Assembly: GCA_016858145.1 (NCBI GenBank)
Contig: JAEHOE010000157.1
Coordinates: forward strand, 62,001-126,000
Source of the DNA: Edaphochlamys debaryana
Taxonomy: Eukaryota; Chlorophyta; Chlorophyceae; Chlamydomonadales
DNA: 64,000 bases
Direction: 5' to 3'
The notes beneath the pieces are model-generated. The model made no database searches. It saw only the letters and a list, made by a program, of their open reading frames with translations, and was not told where the DNA came from. This document shows positions 1 to 12,589 of the stretch, piece after piece. The number at the start of each line of letters is the position of its first letter. Position 1 is the first letter of the stretch. The position numbers were made by a program, and so were the translations under genes.

Positions 1-19
1 GTTTCGGCCCGTCAGCAGG

Positions 20-350
20 GGGCTTCTGGCTATAGCTATGAGCCAGAAGGATTCAGGCCTCGCTCGGCGGGGGGGTGTTCTGGCTCCACCCTTGTTGTCC
101 TGGGGTACGAGGAGTCAAGGTGGTACCAAGAGGGCTACGCGGCCTAGCATCTGCAAACACTGAGGGCCGGAAAGCACGGCTGCAGCCGGAGGAGAACATT
201 TGGAACGGCCCCGCACGTCCCCCCCTTACCCAGCCAGAAGGATCTGGACCTCCCAGGGGGGGTCACCCCACACGGTCTTCATTCTGGCTCCATGGCCAGA
301 ATGTTTTGGGCCTCGCAGGGGGAATTTATTTCTGGCTCTCAGTCAGAAGG
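20..350. repeat. Degenerate hairpin repeat series (TTCTGGC...GCCAGAA)
   Basis: Short inverted repeats recur here. Near 26-52, CTTCTGGCT pairs with AGCCAGAAG across a 9-base loop. Near 279-303, CATTCTGGC pairs with GCCAGAATG. Near 329-349 there is a looser TTCTGGCT/AGTCAGAA pair, and single arms lie near 78 and 230. Each is followed by a CCTC-(n)-GGGGG stretch, so the whole reads as a degenerate tandem array of hairpin units. No open frame of coding character overlaps it. It may continue beyond the left edge of the window. Confidence 0.5.
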
Positions 351-1052
351 TCTGGCGGAAGATACCAGCACTGCGGACGAAATAGAAATAGAAATATCTA
401 ACGCCGGGTTACCCCTGGCGTGGCACTGCGGACGTACTCTCGGGGGGCGGGTCCCCGGGGCCCAGACCCTGGGTACAGGCAAGCCCGGGCACCCACCAAT
501 CCCAAGGGCTGCACGCTCTTGATTGCCCCTGACTACACGGTGGAACCTCCGACACCCTAGACGCCCTGACATGTCGCCCCCGGCTCCTCAAGCTCCTCAT
601 CCAGGTTCCCGGAAAGGGATTCCATCCTGTTTTACTGGTTACTTAGTCCAACGCTGCAAGGATGCATGGACAGCGCGCAGCGTGAAGGGTGGGTGAGAGA
701 GCTCGGTTCTACGGCGTGCCCCCCTGAACCTACCCCCGCCGGTTCGCCAGCACCCTGCGGCGGCGCTATCCTTCTATCTAGCCATCGCGTGCGTTCATCC
801 TGCAGCCACCCTGCCAGTTCGCCTTTCTGTCTACCTACTCGAAAACTTGCCAAGCGGCCCCAAACCAGCCATCCTGCAGCTCTCGTAGTTAATCTGGCAA
901 TATTAAATGGCTCTCCTCGCTGCACTCTTGACGGATTTTCCTTTCGGCCTCCTTGCAAGGGGACACAGGGGCTCTCATGCTCCCCCCATGCCATGGTCTA
1001 TCGATCTCTGACATGGCGGCAACTTCTATAAACCTTCCCGCCCAGGATCTCA
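351..1052. other. 3' flank of the leftward lectin-like gene; no gene seen
   Basis: No frame here has coding character or convincing splice structure. The stretch lies downstream of the stop codon of the leftward gene and should include its 3' UTR. The volvocine poly(A) signal TGTAA (TTACA on this strand) was not found, so the transcript end cannot be placed. Confidence 0.4.
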
Positions 1053-4000
1053 TCATCGTCGGAAGTCGGGTGGCAAGGGCGCACTGGGCGGCGACGGTGG
1101 CCGGGCCCGTGGTGCTTCTGCAGGGCAGGGCAGGGAAAGGCAGGCAGCGGGGCACGAGCACCCTTTAGCTCACGCGTGTGCGTGCGACACGTGCATGGTC
1201 GTAAGACGCCCCAGATGATGCGCGAGGCGCGCTCTCTACCTATTGCGCACGACCTACACCCTACGTGTGTCGGCACGGCGCCCCCCCATCCACCCGCACT
1301 CGCTCACCGTACTTGCACACGTACGACCGCAGCGTGTTGCACTCGGCCTGCTGGTCCAGCAGCCCGTCGGGGGCCACCAGGAAGCAGTAGCCGTCCACCG
1401 TGGAGGCGCGGGGGGAATCCACCTGGGGGGGGCGGGGGGGGGGGGGGGTTGGAGGGGGGTTTGCAGTGCCTTTGCCTGGAACCGTGCGTGGCAGGGAGGT
1501 GGCATGCCCCTCTCCGCCACGTCGTGGCCCTTTCCACCGCGAAAACGCAAGTCTCTCACGCCTCCCCCGTCCATCGGGGCACCGTCCGCCGCGGAGACGC
1601 AAGTCCCTCACGCTCTGTCCCTTCACCCCCCTCACCCCTCACGCCTCCCCCGTCCAACCCCCCCCCCACCCACCCACCCAGCAGGAGCAGCCCGTGCACA
1701 GCTCCGCCACCACTGCTGCGTCCAGGGCCAGGGTGGGGCTCTCGGGGATGCTGACTGCGGGGCGGGAGGGGGGCGGAGGGGGGTTTCAAGGCGGGGACTT
1801 GGGGGCGGGGCATGGTTTCGTGCCGGGGGGTGACCACGCACGGCTGCGTCCCACGCAACGGAGAGCCTCTGCCCTCCCACTGGCTGTTGGAGAAAGTCAT
1901 CTGGGGCGTGGCGTTGGTAGCGTTGGTTCGTGCCGCACGGGGTAAGCGACGACGGAACTCGTGCCGGTTGGCGCCCCTCTTGCGACGCCACTAGCGCACC
2001 TACCTCCGGGGACGAAGGGTGACAGAATGCCGCGGCGGCCCACGTAGCCGGGGCGGTTGGGGCAGCCCGCCTTCGCCCCCTGGTAGCTCGTCACGCCCGA
2101 CTGGGACGAGATCAGCACGTACGTGTACGACAGCCCCGTGGCGTTGTCTGTACGGGTAACCTCGTACAGTCCTGCGGCGTGCATTGGTCATGCAGAGGAG
2201 TGCAAGCGCCTTCGGGTTGAGAATGGAACGAAGTGCGCCGTGCGCCGTGCGCTGTGCTCTTCTTGACTTTGTAACTAAGCCTCACCGTTGCGACCAAGGT
2301 CGACCATAGGACAGATCGCCAGCGGGGGCGTCGGGGGCTCGGGTGAGGGGGGCCGCAAGGGGGGCCGCCGGCGGGGGCTCGGGGGCGGTGTGCCGGGGGG
2401 CGATGATGGCGGCACCGGGGCACCGGGCACCTCCGGCGGCGGAGGGCCGGGGGGGTCGGGCGGGTAAGGGGCGTCGGGCGGAGGAGGAGACGGCGGGTCG
2501 GGCGGGTAGGGAGCAAACGGAGGCGGTGGTGCGGGTGGGTCAGGCGGGTAGGGCGTGTCGGGGGGTGGAGGCGATGGAGGCTCCGGGGGATAGGGAGCAA
2601 ACGGGGGCGGTGGCGCAGGGGGGTCGGGCGGGTAGGGGGCATCCGGAGGTGGAGGGGCTGGAGGGTCGGGCGGGTAGGGGGCGTTGGGAGGAGGAGGGGC
2701 AGGCGGGTCGGGTGGGAATGGTGCATCCGGGGGCGGAGGGGCTGGAGGGTCGGGCGGGTAAGGGGCGTCGGGCGGAGGAGGAGACGGGGGGTCGGGGCGG
2801 GAGCGGAGCAAAGGGCGGTGGTGGTGCGGGTGGGTCCGGCGGGTAGGGAGCGTCGGGTGGTGGTGGTGAGGGGGGCTCAGGCGGGTAGGGGGCGTTGGGA
2901 GGAGGAGGCGCAGGCGGGTCGGGTGGGAATGGTGCATCCGGGGGCGGAGGGGCGGGCGGGTCGGGTGGGTAGGGAGCGTCCGGGGGCGGAGGGGCGGGCG
3001 GGTCGGGTGGGTAGGGAGCGTCCGGGGGCGGAGGGGCGGGCGGGTCGGGTGGGTAGGGAGCGTCCGGGTGCGGAGGGGCCGGCGGGTTGGGCGGGTAAGG
3101 GGCGTCGGGCGGAGGAGGAGACGGGGGGTCGGGCGGAAGAGGTGTGAACGGCGGTGGGGGTGCAGGGGGATCAGGCGGCAAGGGAGCATCGGGGGGCGGA
3201 GGCGATGGAGGCTCAGGGTGCAGTGGAACGTAAGGCGGGGGCGGAGCGGGTGGGTCGGGAGGGAAAGGAGCAGAGGGCGGCGGTGGTGTGGGCGGTGCAG
3301 GAGGGAACGGGGCGTTTGGGGGCAGGGGCGATGGCGGATTCGGAGGGTAGGGGGAATGCGGAGGTGGAGACGACGGCGGCACGAGTGGAGGAGGAGCGTT
3401 GGGTGGAGGCATGGAAGGCGGCTTGGGCGGTGAAGGGGTGATCGGAGGAGGGGGGGCATTGGGGGGGAGAGGTGAGGGTGGCTCTGGCGCGTGAGGCGGG
3501 GGAGAGGATGGTGGGTGAGGGGGCTGAGGAGCTATGGGCGGGTTCGGAGAAGGCTCCGGAGGCCAAGGGGCGTTGGGAGGAGGGGGCGACGGCGGTTCTG
3601 GGGGGAACGGGGCGAAGGGCGGAGGTGGAGAGGGTGGCTCCGGGGGGAACGGGAGGTAGGGCGGCGGGGGCCCACCCGGGTGTGAGGGCGAAGGGCTGGG
3701 AGGTGGGAGGCCAGGAGGGCTTGGAGGTGGGAGGCCTGGAGGGCTCGGGGGCACAGGGCTGGGAGGTACTGGGCTTGGCGGCTGGGGGCTTGGCGGTAGA
3801 GGCGGCCGGAGCGGATGGGGGGGCAGGCGCGGGCTCTGATTGGGCGGGGGATTGGGTGGCTGGGGGCTCGGAGGAGGGTAGGGGGGCTCTGGGCTTGGAG
3901 GAGACGGGCTCGGAGGTTGGGGGCTAGGAGGAAGAGGGTTTGGAGGCAGGGGGCTGGGAGGAAGGGGGCTGGGAGGAAGAGGGCTAGGAGGAAGGGGGCT

Positions 4001-6547
4001 GGGAGGTTGAGGGCTGGGAGGCTGAGGGCTAGGAGGAAGGGGGCTAGGAGGCGTGGGGCTAGGCGGCCGAGGGCTGGGCGGCAGGGGACTGGGCGGCAGG
4101 GGACCAGGCGGCAGAGGCGACGGCGGCTGTGGGCTGGGCAGGTGCGGGCTGGGCGGCTTGCTTGCTGGGTTCAGGGGCTGGTCGGGCAAGTCGGGGGACT
4201 GCGGGAACGCAGGAGTGGATGGCTCAGGGCTGGGAGGCGACAGTGCGACGGCCTTGGGGGGTCTCGGGGGTGGGCGAGGGGGCCGGGGAGGAGGACGGGG
4301 GCTGGGCGGGAGGGGGCTGGGCGGACGAGGCGAGGGTGAGCGGCGGAGCGGGGGACGGCGCTTGGGCGGGGGCCGCTTGGGTGGCGGTCTTCTGAGTGGT
4401 GGCGGGCGCCGGAGGGGTGGGGGGCTATACCTCGGACGGGGCTTGGGACGGGGGCGTGGGCTGGGGGGCGGGGGCCTGGGCGGGCGGGGGCTGGGCGGCG
4501 GCGGGTTGGGTGGCTGTGGGCTGGGCGGCGGCGGGTTGGGGGGCTGTGGGCTTGGCGGCGGAAAGCTGGGTAGACTTGGGCTGGGTGGCGAGGGGATTGG
4601 TGGTTGCGGGCTTGGGGGAAGTGGGCGCGGAGGCTTCGGGCTGCGTGGCGGCGGGCGGGGCGGGCGGGGTGGTCGGGGGGAGGGCGGGTTCCTCGGAGGG
4701 GAATCAGGTTGGGGGCTCGGGGGCTGTGGCTCAGGGCTCGGAGGCTTTGGCGAGGGTGGCTCAGGGCTGGGCGGCTCGGGCGACGGCGGCGGGCCGGGAG
4801 CCCCAGGCGGCAGCGGGGGGCTAGGCGATGGTGGCACCGGTGCCCGGCCGCCTGTTGGGGGTTTGAGGACACAACATTCGCGCTTCAGGCGTTAAGGATA
4901 AAGCACCGAGTGCGTCGGAACGCACCGCCGGCTGCCCTTCCGTTTGGCTTGACCCTGCGAAGAAGCTCTGGCCCAGCCCCCATCTAACCCTCCCAGAACC
5001 CCCAGCTTGCCGCTCCCAAGGTACCCGGCGTACCTCGACAGACGTAGCTGGTGGCATCAAGGTGCGAGCGGAGAGACGGGAGGAAGCACAGAAGGAGAAG
5101 TCAGGGTGTGGGCAAGTCAGTGGAGAGCGCGAGCGAAGCAGCAGATAGGGGGACGCATGGCATCAAACCGCAACCAGCGCAACCAGCGCAACCAGCGCTT
5201 GCGCTGGTGTCACCACCGGAGGCCGTGCCGTACTCTTGTACGCACCTGTACTGGAAGGTGACGCACGTGGAGAAGTCCCACGTGCGGTCCTCGTACAGGG
5301 TGCCGCATGAGTCACCTGCATGCGGGCAGCAGCAGCAGAAGGAACGTAAGGGGGATTGGAGGCCTGGTGCTTGCGACGGGGGCTAGGGTCCTCATCTCCG
5401 CAACCCCACCCACTCTCGGGGTACAGCGCGGTCATCAGTTTCCACAGGCCCAGCACGTTTTACTCCCCTCCTCTACCTCATCCTGCCCCACGGCACAGAC
5501 AGCCGCCTCCCACTCGTTGATGTAAGCCCTCCCAGTCTGAGTAACATTTCTCTCGCCCCCTCCCACCCGCGTGCTTGTCGTTGGTCCAGCAGTCGCAGCC
5601 CTCGCACAGCCACTCCAGCACCGCCCGCTCCGCCGCCGAGAAGTCCTCGGGGGAGTACCCGGCCATGCGGGAGCCCTGCGGGGGGTGGGGGGAAAGGGAA
5701 AGAGGGGAAGAGGAGGGCAAAGGGTGTGTTTTGCGTGTCGGGGGCATCGTCCGTTCCGCCGGTGCTGGGTGAGGGGGAAGGGGCTGTGGGGGAACACTGT
5801 TCCTTTCGCGTGCACCGTTAGTGGAGCGATCAGTCCTCCCACCTTGAAGCTGTAGTTGTCCTTGCAGGCGTCCGAGGCGCCCTGCCACGTCAGCTGCTTG
5901 GCGTCCACGGGCTCCGAGTATAGCGTGTACACATAGCTGACAGGGGGGAGAGGGGAGGGGGGAGAAGGGATGATGGGGGGGGGGGGGCGCCCGGGGGGGC
6001 CGGGGTGAGGGCCAGGGCACGCCGTGGGGAGGGCGGATGGGCAGGCCAGGCCTCGGGCTTGGGGGGCCAAGCAGAGGCAGGCTTCGGGTTCCATCCAGTC
6101 CATCTAGTCCATCGGCCGCGGCTGCGGTCGCATCCCCCGGGGCAAGCGGGGCGTGGGCCCGCGGTCACCCGGGTAAGGGGGCCGGGACTCACCCGTCAGC
6201 TCCGACCGTGCTAAAGATGCCGTACGGTGAGGCGCGGGCCCTCGGGCACGGTGGCACCAGGTCGAACTCTGCACGTGCGTACGACAGCGGGTTATCGCAA
6301 GCTCGCGTGGACAAGCACGCCGGTGCCGAGGGGGGGTGGGGCTGCGCGACGCGGGCTCTCCCGTGCTTGCTTTGTCCCACCCTGAACCCCACGGGTGAGG
6401 ACCCGTGCGGACCCCGCCCTCCTGGTGGAGTAGCCTCCTCCCTAGCCCCTCCCGGAACTCACGCGTGAGTCTCCGCGTAGCCTCCGCCGCCAGCAGTGAC
6501 CCTGCGAGCAGCAGCAGCAGCGGCAGCGCTGCGCTGGCAGCTGCCAT
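1053..6547 (-). CDS. Secreted proline-rich protein with two C-type-lectin-like domains
   Basis: I reconstruct twelve exons: 6547-6463, 6268-6193, 5936-5843, 5675-5567, 5315-5246, 5047-5034, 4851-2286, 2171-2004, 1900-1838, 1754-1678, 1422-1308 and 1117-1053. Phases agree at every join if one extra C in the proline exon is discounted, giving about 1,166 aa. The start is chosen for a clear signal peptide ([16 protein letters not shown]). Two divergent C-type-lectin-like domains follow the order Cys, G-x-D-G, YTL(Y/F), A..C, LC.GC.CW, Gly-Cys and Y-V-C. One lies at 6268-5034 and one spans 2320-1308. Between them is about 850 residues of PPSP/PPxP repeats typical of hydroxyproline-rich wall glycoproteins. 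Lectin-like domains are known in Chlamydomonas. A role in the wall or flagellar surface is inferred. The join at 1838 uses a weak donor, and the short last exon ending PPDFRR is the least certain. Confidence 0.68.
2290..4850 (-). repeat. Proline-rich coding repeat, with a frame slip near 2795
   Basis: This single exon encodes two proline repeat styles. The upstream half (about 4840-3700) is PPSP(L/Q/E)PPSP. The downstream half (about 3650-2340) is a 12-residue unit such as [12 protein letters not shown], repeated more than twenty times with F/N/D and Y/F/L changes. Near 2790-2805 one unit reads CCGCCCCGACC where its neighbours read CCGCCCGACC. This extra C moves the frame, and only the shifted frame joins in phase to the next lectin exon. 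The unit resembles extensin or pherophorin rod segments, but no pherophorin globular domain is seen. Confidence 0.75.
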
Positions 6548-8204
6548 TGCTACCGGCGCACGCGCCGCCGCCGGGAAGCGGCGGTCGAGCGGCGCCGGCC
6601 TCCTCCTGGGAAGGCTTGCTGATCTCTGTGTCGATGGTTCTGCGTCTGTAAGGTGTGTTGTGGATTTGGGGCCGGTGCTTCGGCCCCGCTGCGGGGCTCC
6701 GAGGCCTCGCGGATGCGGATGGCGCTGATGGCGGGAGCCCGACGACCGAAACGGAGCAGCTCTTTAGAGTTGATCGTTGGTGAGCATTATGATTATACAG
6801 GCGGTAATATCGTGTCCAGGTGTCGCCTGCTGTGCCTGTGGAGTGCGGGAGCTGGCGCGTCTGCTCGTCTACCGCAAACGCGAGTGCCTCTGCCGCGACG
6901 CCTACTGTATAGCTGCAGTCGCTTCCTACTGCTTGTGCTGGTGAAGAAGGCACTGGCTCGGCTGTGTCCTGCGCGCAGAAGCTCTCTGGCTCTCGCCCGC
7001 CTGCCGTATTTCGGCTGCCCGTGCACCCGGGCAATGCCCGCTTCCTCGGCTGCGCACGGCGTCTGAAGCATACGGGTCGATGACGACATGTGGCCAAGGC
7101 GAGCTGTGTTAAGGAACACACACGTGGTCAAGGCAGCTCCCGAACGATATCGGGGCATGCAGTGTGCGGTCTGGCACAATCAGGCCATTGCGAGTGGGTT
7201 GCGATCCCTCTCCACTGTAATCGCTGCTTCACACACGTGCCGCGACGTGCGTTCCTACCTCCCGAGCGGTGCGCCCGCTGAGGTAGCTGTTTTGTAGACT
7301 ACGGTGGCTGCTTTGGAGCCTTAGGACCCTCTCAGTGCAATACCTTAGGAAGGTCCAAACTTCGGCCCACCGGCGATGCTAAAATCGGACGGGCGCGATT
7401 CTGCTGCCTTCAGCGCGCCCTACCTCCCGCCGAGGCATATTGTTGCCAAGGCGCATCTGTGCTGTCTGGTCTTGTCAGGGGCCTCGCGGCAGGCTCGCCA
7501 GGCCGCTTCCCGACCGCTGCGGGCCCAGCTGCCGCCTGCCTTTCTGCGCTGCACACGCCGCTTGTCGCGTGCTGGTCGCTCGCTGGCAATCCGAAGTCGC
7601 AGCGTATACAAAAGGACTCGTGTCAAAGAAAGTGTCCCGCGAGTGCCCGGGCGCGTCCCCCGCCGCGCCTTTCGCCTTCTCGACCCTGCTGCTGGATGGG
7701 CGGCCGCCCCGAGCTCACCGGGGCCCCGCCCGCGACTGCATCTCCCCCCTCCCCTACTCCCCTTGCCCTAGCCCTAAACGAGGCTACCCACCGCACGCAT
7801 TGCAGCGCCGTCTGGTCCCCCCTGGCCCTTGGGCCCCGCTCGCCCATTTCCTCTCAGCCGGCCCCACATCGCCACAGGCTGCCCTCCTCCCACTTCGCTG
7901 CACATGCACCCAGCCCTTGTCACTCGCATCCGAGCCCCCTCCAACCCCTCCCCTCACGAAGACGGGCTCTCTGCGCCTCACATCTTGTCGCATCAATTCG
8001 CCCCCCACCACGTCGCCCCAGCGCTTCCGGGCCTTTCCCCCGCCACCCCAGCGCTGAGCATGCCAGCGTTCATTGTACGGAGGGGGCGGGGGGGGGGGGG
8101 GCACGCCCACGAAGGGCTTCCTCCTCCCCCCCCCTCCCTCCCGTTGAGGAGAGGGAAGGGGGGCCCTTCCTCCTCCCCCTCCTCTCTCCCCCCCCTCCCG
8201 CCCC
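6548..8204. other. Intergenic: promoter of the lectin-like gene and 3' flank of the ZMYND12-like gene
   Basis: This is about 1.65 kb between the start of one leftward gene and the stop of the next. Frames in both directions are short and lack splice context. The right half (about 7650-8200) is C-rich on this strand with long C runs (for example 8084-8100). No poly(A) signal, RNA gene or mobile element was recognised. Confidence 0.4.
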
Positions 8205-11200
8205 TCACCCCAGCGCGTTGAGCATGATCCCCGCCAGCTCCACCAGGCGCATGCGCTCCACGTCCACACCCCCGAACGTGGAGGCGGCGGCGGACAGCTC
8301 CTCGCCCGCACGCTGCCGCTCCTCCAGCTGGGGGTTGGGGGTGGGGGGAGGAAAAGGGGAGGATGTTTTAGGGAAGGGGGCGGCGCGTGTAGGGAGTGGA
8401 GGCCGAGAGGTGAGGGAGGCTGCCGCGCTGCCAGGGGGTGGTGGAATGCGGGGAGGTGTGATATGGCGACACATGTAACCCCCCGACCTTTGTCCCCCCC
8501 CCCCCCTTGGGAAAGGGGGGTGGAGGGGCGGATGGTTTAGGGAAGGGGTGTGTGTAGGGTGGGAGCCTGTGGGGTGAGGGGGGCTTGCGCGCCGCCGCTC
8601 ATCAGGCCGAGTATTGAGGGGAGGGTGGAGTGCGGGGAGGCGAGGTGACGGTTTAGAGAAGGGGGGGATCGTTCAAGGCGAAGGGGTGTGTGTAAAGCAA
8701 ACTGGAGCCGAGGGGGGAGGAGGTCCGTCGGGGCGGCCCCCCCATTGCGACTCGCGAAAACCGCGTGCTTCAGGGGCCCGCTCCCCCTCCCTGCTTCCCT
8801 CACCGCCCCATGCCCCCCCCCCCCCTCTCCCCACCTGGATGAGGGCCAGGGCGGTGACCAGGTGCGCCTCCCCCACCGTCACGTGCCCCGAGCCCAGCGC
8901 GGCGGCGCGGCTCCTGCGCAAGGGGGGCGGGGAAATGTGAGGATGGGTGACGTATGGGAGCTGCAGATCCCATTCGGGTGGTAAGGTTGCGTCGCTACGG
9001 TAAGCATGCACGCAGGCTGTGACACGCGGTTCTGCTCTCACGCCCCCCTCCCCCTCCCCCTCCCCCCTCTCCCCCACCCCCCACCTGGCGATGTCCCCCA
9101 GCATGTCCACCACCTCCATCAGCTGCAGCCGCCCCACCGGCAGCGCGCCCCCCGGCGCCAGCGGCCGCGAGCCCCCCTCGTCCACCAGCCCCAGCACCAC
9201 CGCGTTGAGGGCGGCGGCCCAGATGGCCACCACCTGGGGGTGGGGAGGGAAGGGAGGGGGGGAAGGGGTAGAAGGCGATGGAGAAAGGGAGGGGCTAAGA
9301 GAGAGGGCGAAGTGTGGGGCCGTGGGGCCGAGGACAGGGGGAAAGTCGGGGGGGGGGGGGGGTAAGGGAGCGGGAAATGCATCGCAGATTGGGTTCCCGT
9401 TTCCCTTCGGGTCCGGGGCCCACCCGGCACGCTAGCCCACGTCTTCCAAGCACACGTGGTCGGCACAGTCAGCCGCCCAACCCCACCATCCCCTGCTCCA
9501 GCCCTTGGCCGCCCTAGGTCTGTCCCCCACCCGACCCGTGCACTGTAACCCCACCCCAGCCAACCCCAACCCACCCCGACCCAGCCTACCCCGGCTCACC
9601 CAGTCCCCCACCCCACCCCACCCCGACCCACCCCACCCCACCTGGTCGTTGCAGGACGCTGCCTTATCCAGGTCCCCACTGGACTGGAAAACCTGGTGGG
9701 GTGGAGAGGAGAGGAGGATGGCGGCGGGGGTTGAGGGGTTGGGTTGGGGGCTTTGCATGCTCACACGCGACCAGGGCCGTGGACAGCCTGGCAGCAACCC
9801 CCCCTTCCCCCCCAGACCCCCCGCCCCTTTCCCAATCCCCCCCCCCCTCTCCCTTTCCCCCCCCCCGCCCCCCACCTTGCCCAGGTTGTAGTAGCCCAGG
9901 CTGGTGCGCACGTCCTCGGGGCCGTACTCCAGGGAGCAGTAGTAGACGTCCTCGGCGAAGGCGTGGAGCGCCTCGGCGTGCTTGCACTGGGGGGTGAGAG
10001 GGAGAGGGGTTTAGTGGGGGGAGGTCGAGGGGGGAGGGTGTAGCGAGGATGATGAGGAGGTCATGGCAACCAGGCCTCGTCCCCCAGCCCCCACAAGCAC
10101 GTGCCCAGACGGTACGCAGGTACACACCTGGAAAGCGTACAGCTGGCCGTACAGCCTGCTGAGCTGGCTCTTCATGATGGACGTCGTGAGGCCGGGCTCC
10201 TGTACGGCAGCGGTTAGGGCGAGCAGGCATGCCGTGACCCGTCGTCGCCCCCCCCCCTCTGCGCCTCTTTCGGGACCACTACCGGTACCCTGGCCGCGAG
10301 ATATCCAGACATTCCTTTCAACCCGCCCTCCAACACGCCCCGCTTGTCCCCTTCACCACTCTATCCCTCCCTGCACCCCCTCTCCCCTCTATCTCCCCCC
10401 CCCCCCACCGATGCATCCGCCAGGCGGCAGGTTTGCTGTGGGCAGTGTCGTTCGGGCCTGCGGCCCCCACCGCCTGTAATCCCCTCCCCTGCGCTCCTGC
10501 CTTTCCCCCCCCACACACACCTTCATGGCCAGCCAGGACGCCAGCGCCAGGAAGTCCTCGCACTGCTTGGCCCGCCGCAGACCCAGGTTGGCCTGGGGGC
10601 ACGTGGGGCGGGGTGTAGCAGGATGCTGTGGTTGAGGGGGTACACGGACTGCTCCCGCCGGAGTTCAGAGCTCCTTCCTTACGCGTTGCTCTCATCTCTT
10701 TGCCTCGCCTGGGGCGGGTCGACTGCCCCCGAGCGCCCGAGTGCTCGGAGCCCCTCTTTGCTAGAGCCTCACCAACAGCCCTCTCTGTGCTTGGCACGGG
10801 TTGACTGCCCCCCAAAACACCCGACCGCCGGGGTCCCGCACCCTTCTTCCCCCGGGCTCTTCTTCCGGGATACCCGCTGCCCACCCCCACCCCCGGCTCC
10901 GTCCACCCCGAGCCGCACCTGGGCCGCCAACAGGTACAGCGGGAAGAGCTGCGGGGAGCAGCGGGTTGGGGTGGGTTTGGGGGGGGGCAAGGTCAGGCGC
11001 AGCTCAGGACGTGTAGCTTGTCCGCATAACACACCCTTTGCACACCGCGGCCTCCCGCCAGGTGCTCCTGCGGCCCCTCTCCTCCCCTCCCCTCTCCCCC
11101 CCCCCCCACCTGCAGCGCGGGCGCCGGCTTGAACAGCGCCTGCCCCTGCTGCACGGCGTCCAGGGCCACGGGGAGGGCCAGCTCGTACTCGCCAGCGGCC

Positions 11201-12589
11201 ATCAGCCGGGCGGCCTCCTGCGGGGGGGGGGGGGGGGGGAAGAGTGGGGGAGGGTCAGCGGGGGTTGACGAAGGGACGGTTACGGAGGGTTGGGGCGGGG
11301 TTGGGGTGGGTAGAATGGGGGGATGGGGGCACCATTCCGGGACCTCTACGTGCAAGAGAGACGCCCCGCCGGCCCTGTACTGGTGCGCGCCCAGGTCATT
11401 TGGGAACACGGCAAGGTTATCGCCCGGGTCTTTCTCCTCCGCGTCTCCTGCCCGTCAGAGGTCCCCGGGTGCCGCTGCGGCTCGCAACCCCCGACCCGCC
11501 CGGCCACGCCCAGCCCTTAGGCGGCGCATGGGCCAAGCCCTCAGGGGGGGGGGGGGGGGTCCTGAGCGCTGGCTGGTGCTGTCGGCCTCAACCAGCCCCT
11601 GTGGCAGGTTGACGGGCCTCGCCTGCTCCTCCTGCTCCACCCCTGCGCTGCCGGCCCCTCATCCGCTCCCGCCGATGCAGCCGTGCGTGCAGGCCGTTGC
11701 GCCACAGCCCCCCTCCCCCTGCCCGCCTAGGGGCCGCGCGGAGGCCGTCCCAGCCCTCCACCTTGTTGCCCCCCCACACGCCCCACTGCTGAAGCGTATC
11801 GGCCCTTCCCCTCCCGTGCCGTCTCCACAGCACTTTCCACTCGCCAGCTGCCACCCTCCGGCTGCCAGGCCCCAGACACCACGTGGGGGGCAGCCCTTCG
11901 TCGGGATGCACAACCGTGGGAAGCCAGACCGCTCCCGTGCGAGGTCGTGGGGCGGCCCGTGGGGCCCCAGCGTGGGCCTGCTCGCCCTTCGTCCCCTTCT
12001 GCACTCCCTGTCCCCTCCCCACCTGGTTGCAGTTTCCCTACCACCACCACCCCTACACCCCTCCTCCCGGACCTGCGACGCCAGCTTCAGCAGCGCCAGC
12101 TTGAAGGGCTGAACCAGCTCCATGCGCCGCTTGTCCACCAGCAGCGTCTCCACGGTGGAAGCTGGCAGAAGGCACACGCCCTGCGTGTTGGCGCTGGACT
12201 CCACGGGCAGGTGCAGCTCCGCGACCGTGTGCAGCACATCGCGGTTGGCCGACTGCAGCTTCGCCAGCTTGTTTTTACGGAGTTCCTGCGCCGGGCTCAG
12301 AGTGAGAAGAGCGAAACCCCCCAGCCCCGCGACGGGCGAGCGTGCGAGAGCACGGCGTTGAGCTCACTTGCAAGAATGCTGTCGGGCTCTCCTGGAACAG
12401 CTCCACCGCCACCTCGCCCATGACGAACAACTGCAGGTGTACGAGTTTAACTGTTTATCGTATGCTGCAGGCTTAGAGCTGAAGCCTCGTGCTCGGCACC
12501 CATGTCTCGCACACCTTGCCATTATTCGTGTGCAGCTGGTGCAGCTGCGCTTCGCCCAGCGAGAAGACAGTGTAGGTCAGCGTCGCCAT
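8205..12589 (-). CDS. ZMYND12: ZMYND12/p38-like axonemal TPR protein
   Basis: Twelve exons join in phase to a 381-aa protein: 12589-12515, 12430-12368, 12285-12073, 11217-11110, 10948-10919, 10592-10521, 10199-10128, 9986-9876, 9692-9642, 9233-9085, 8913-8835 and 8327-8205. The sequence matches the TPR part of animal ZMYND12: AAGEYELALPVAL, then LFPLYLLAAQANLGL, then DVYYCSLEYGPEDVRTSLGY, which lines up with the vertebrate YGxEDxRTSxGY segment. ZMYND12 (Trypanosoma TAX-1, Chlamydomonas p38) works with TTC29/p44 in tethering single-headed inner-arm dyneins to the axoneme. The N-terminus (MATLTYTVFSLGEAQ) has no cysteine-rich MYND finger, unlike the mammalian protein. Many exons are exact multiples of three. 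GGG-TGA at 8210-8205 could also be read as a donor, so the last residues carry slight doubt. Confidence 0.82.

Noticed and set aside
4053..4895. Plus-strand glycine-rich open frame (GLGGRGLGG type)
   Set aside because: It is the complement of the proline-rich exon of the leftward lectin-like gene.
7760..7785. Telomere-like CCCTAGCCCTAAAC
   Set aside because: It is a single short match, not an array of the CCCTAAAA type.
8205..12589. Linking the ZMYND12-like gene with the MYND zinc-finger genes nearby
   Set aside because: Its product has TPR helices and no MYND finger here, so the shared name does not reflect a shared domain in this window.
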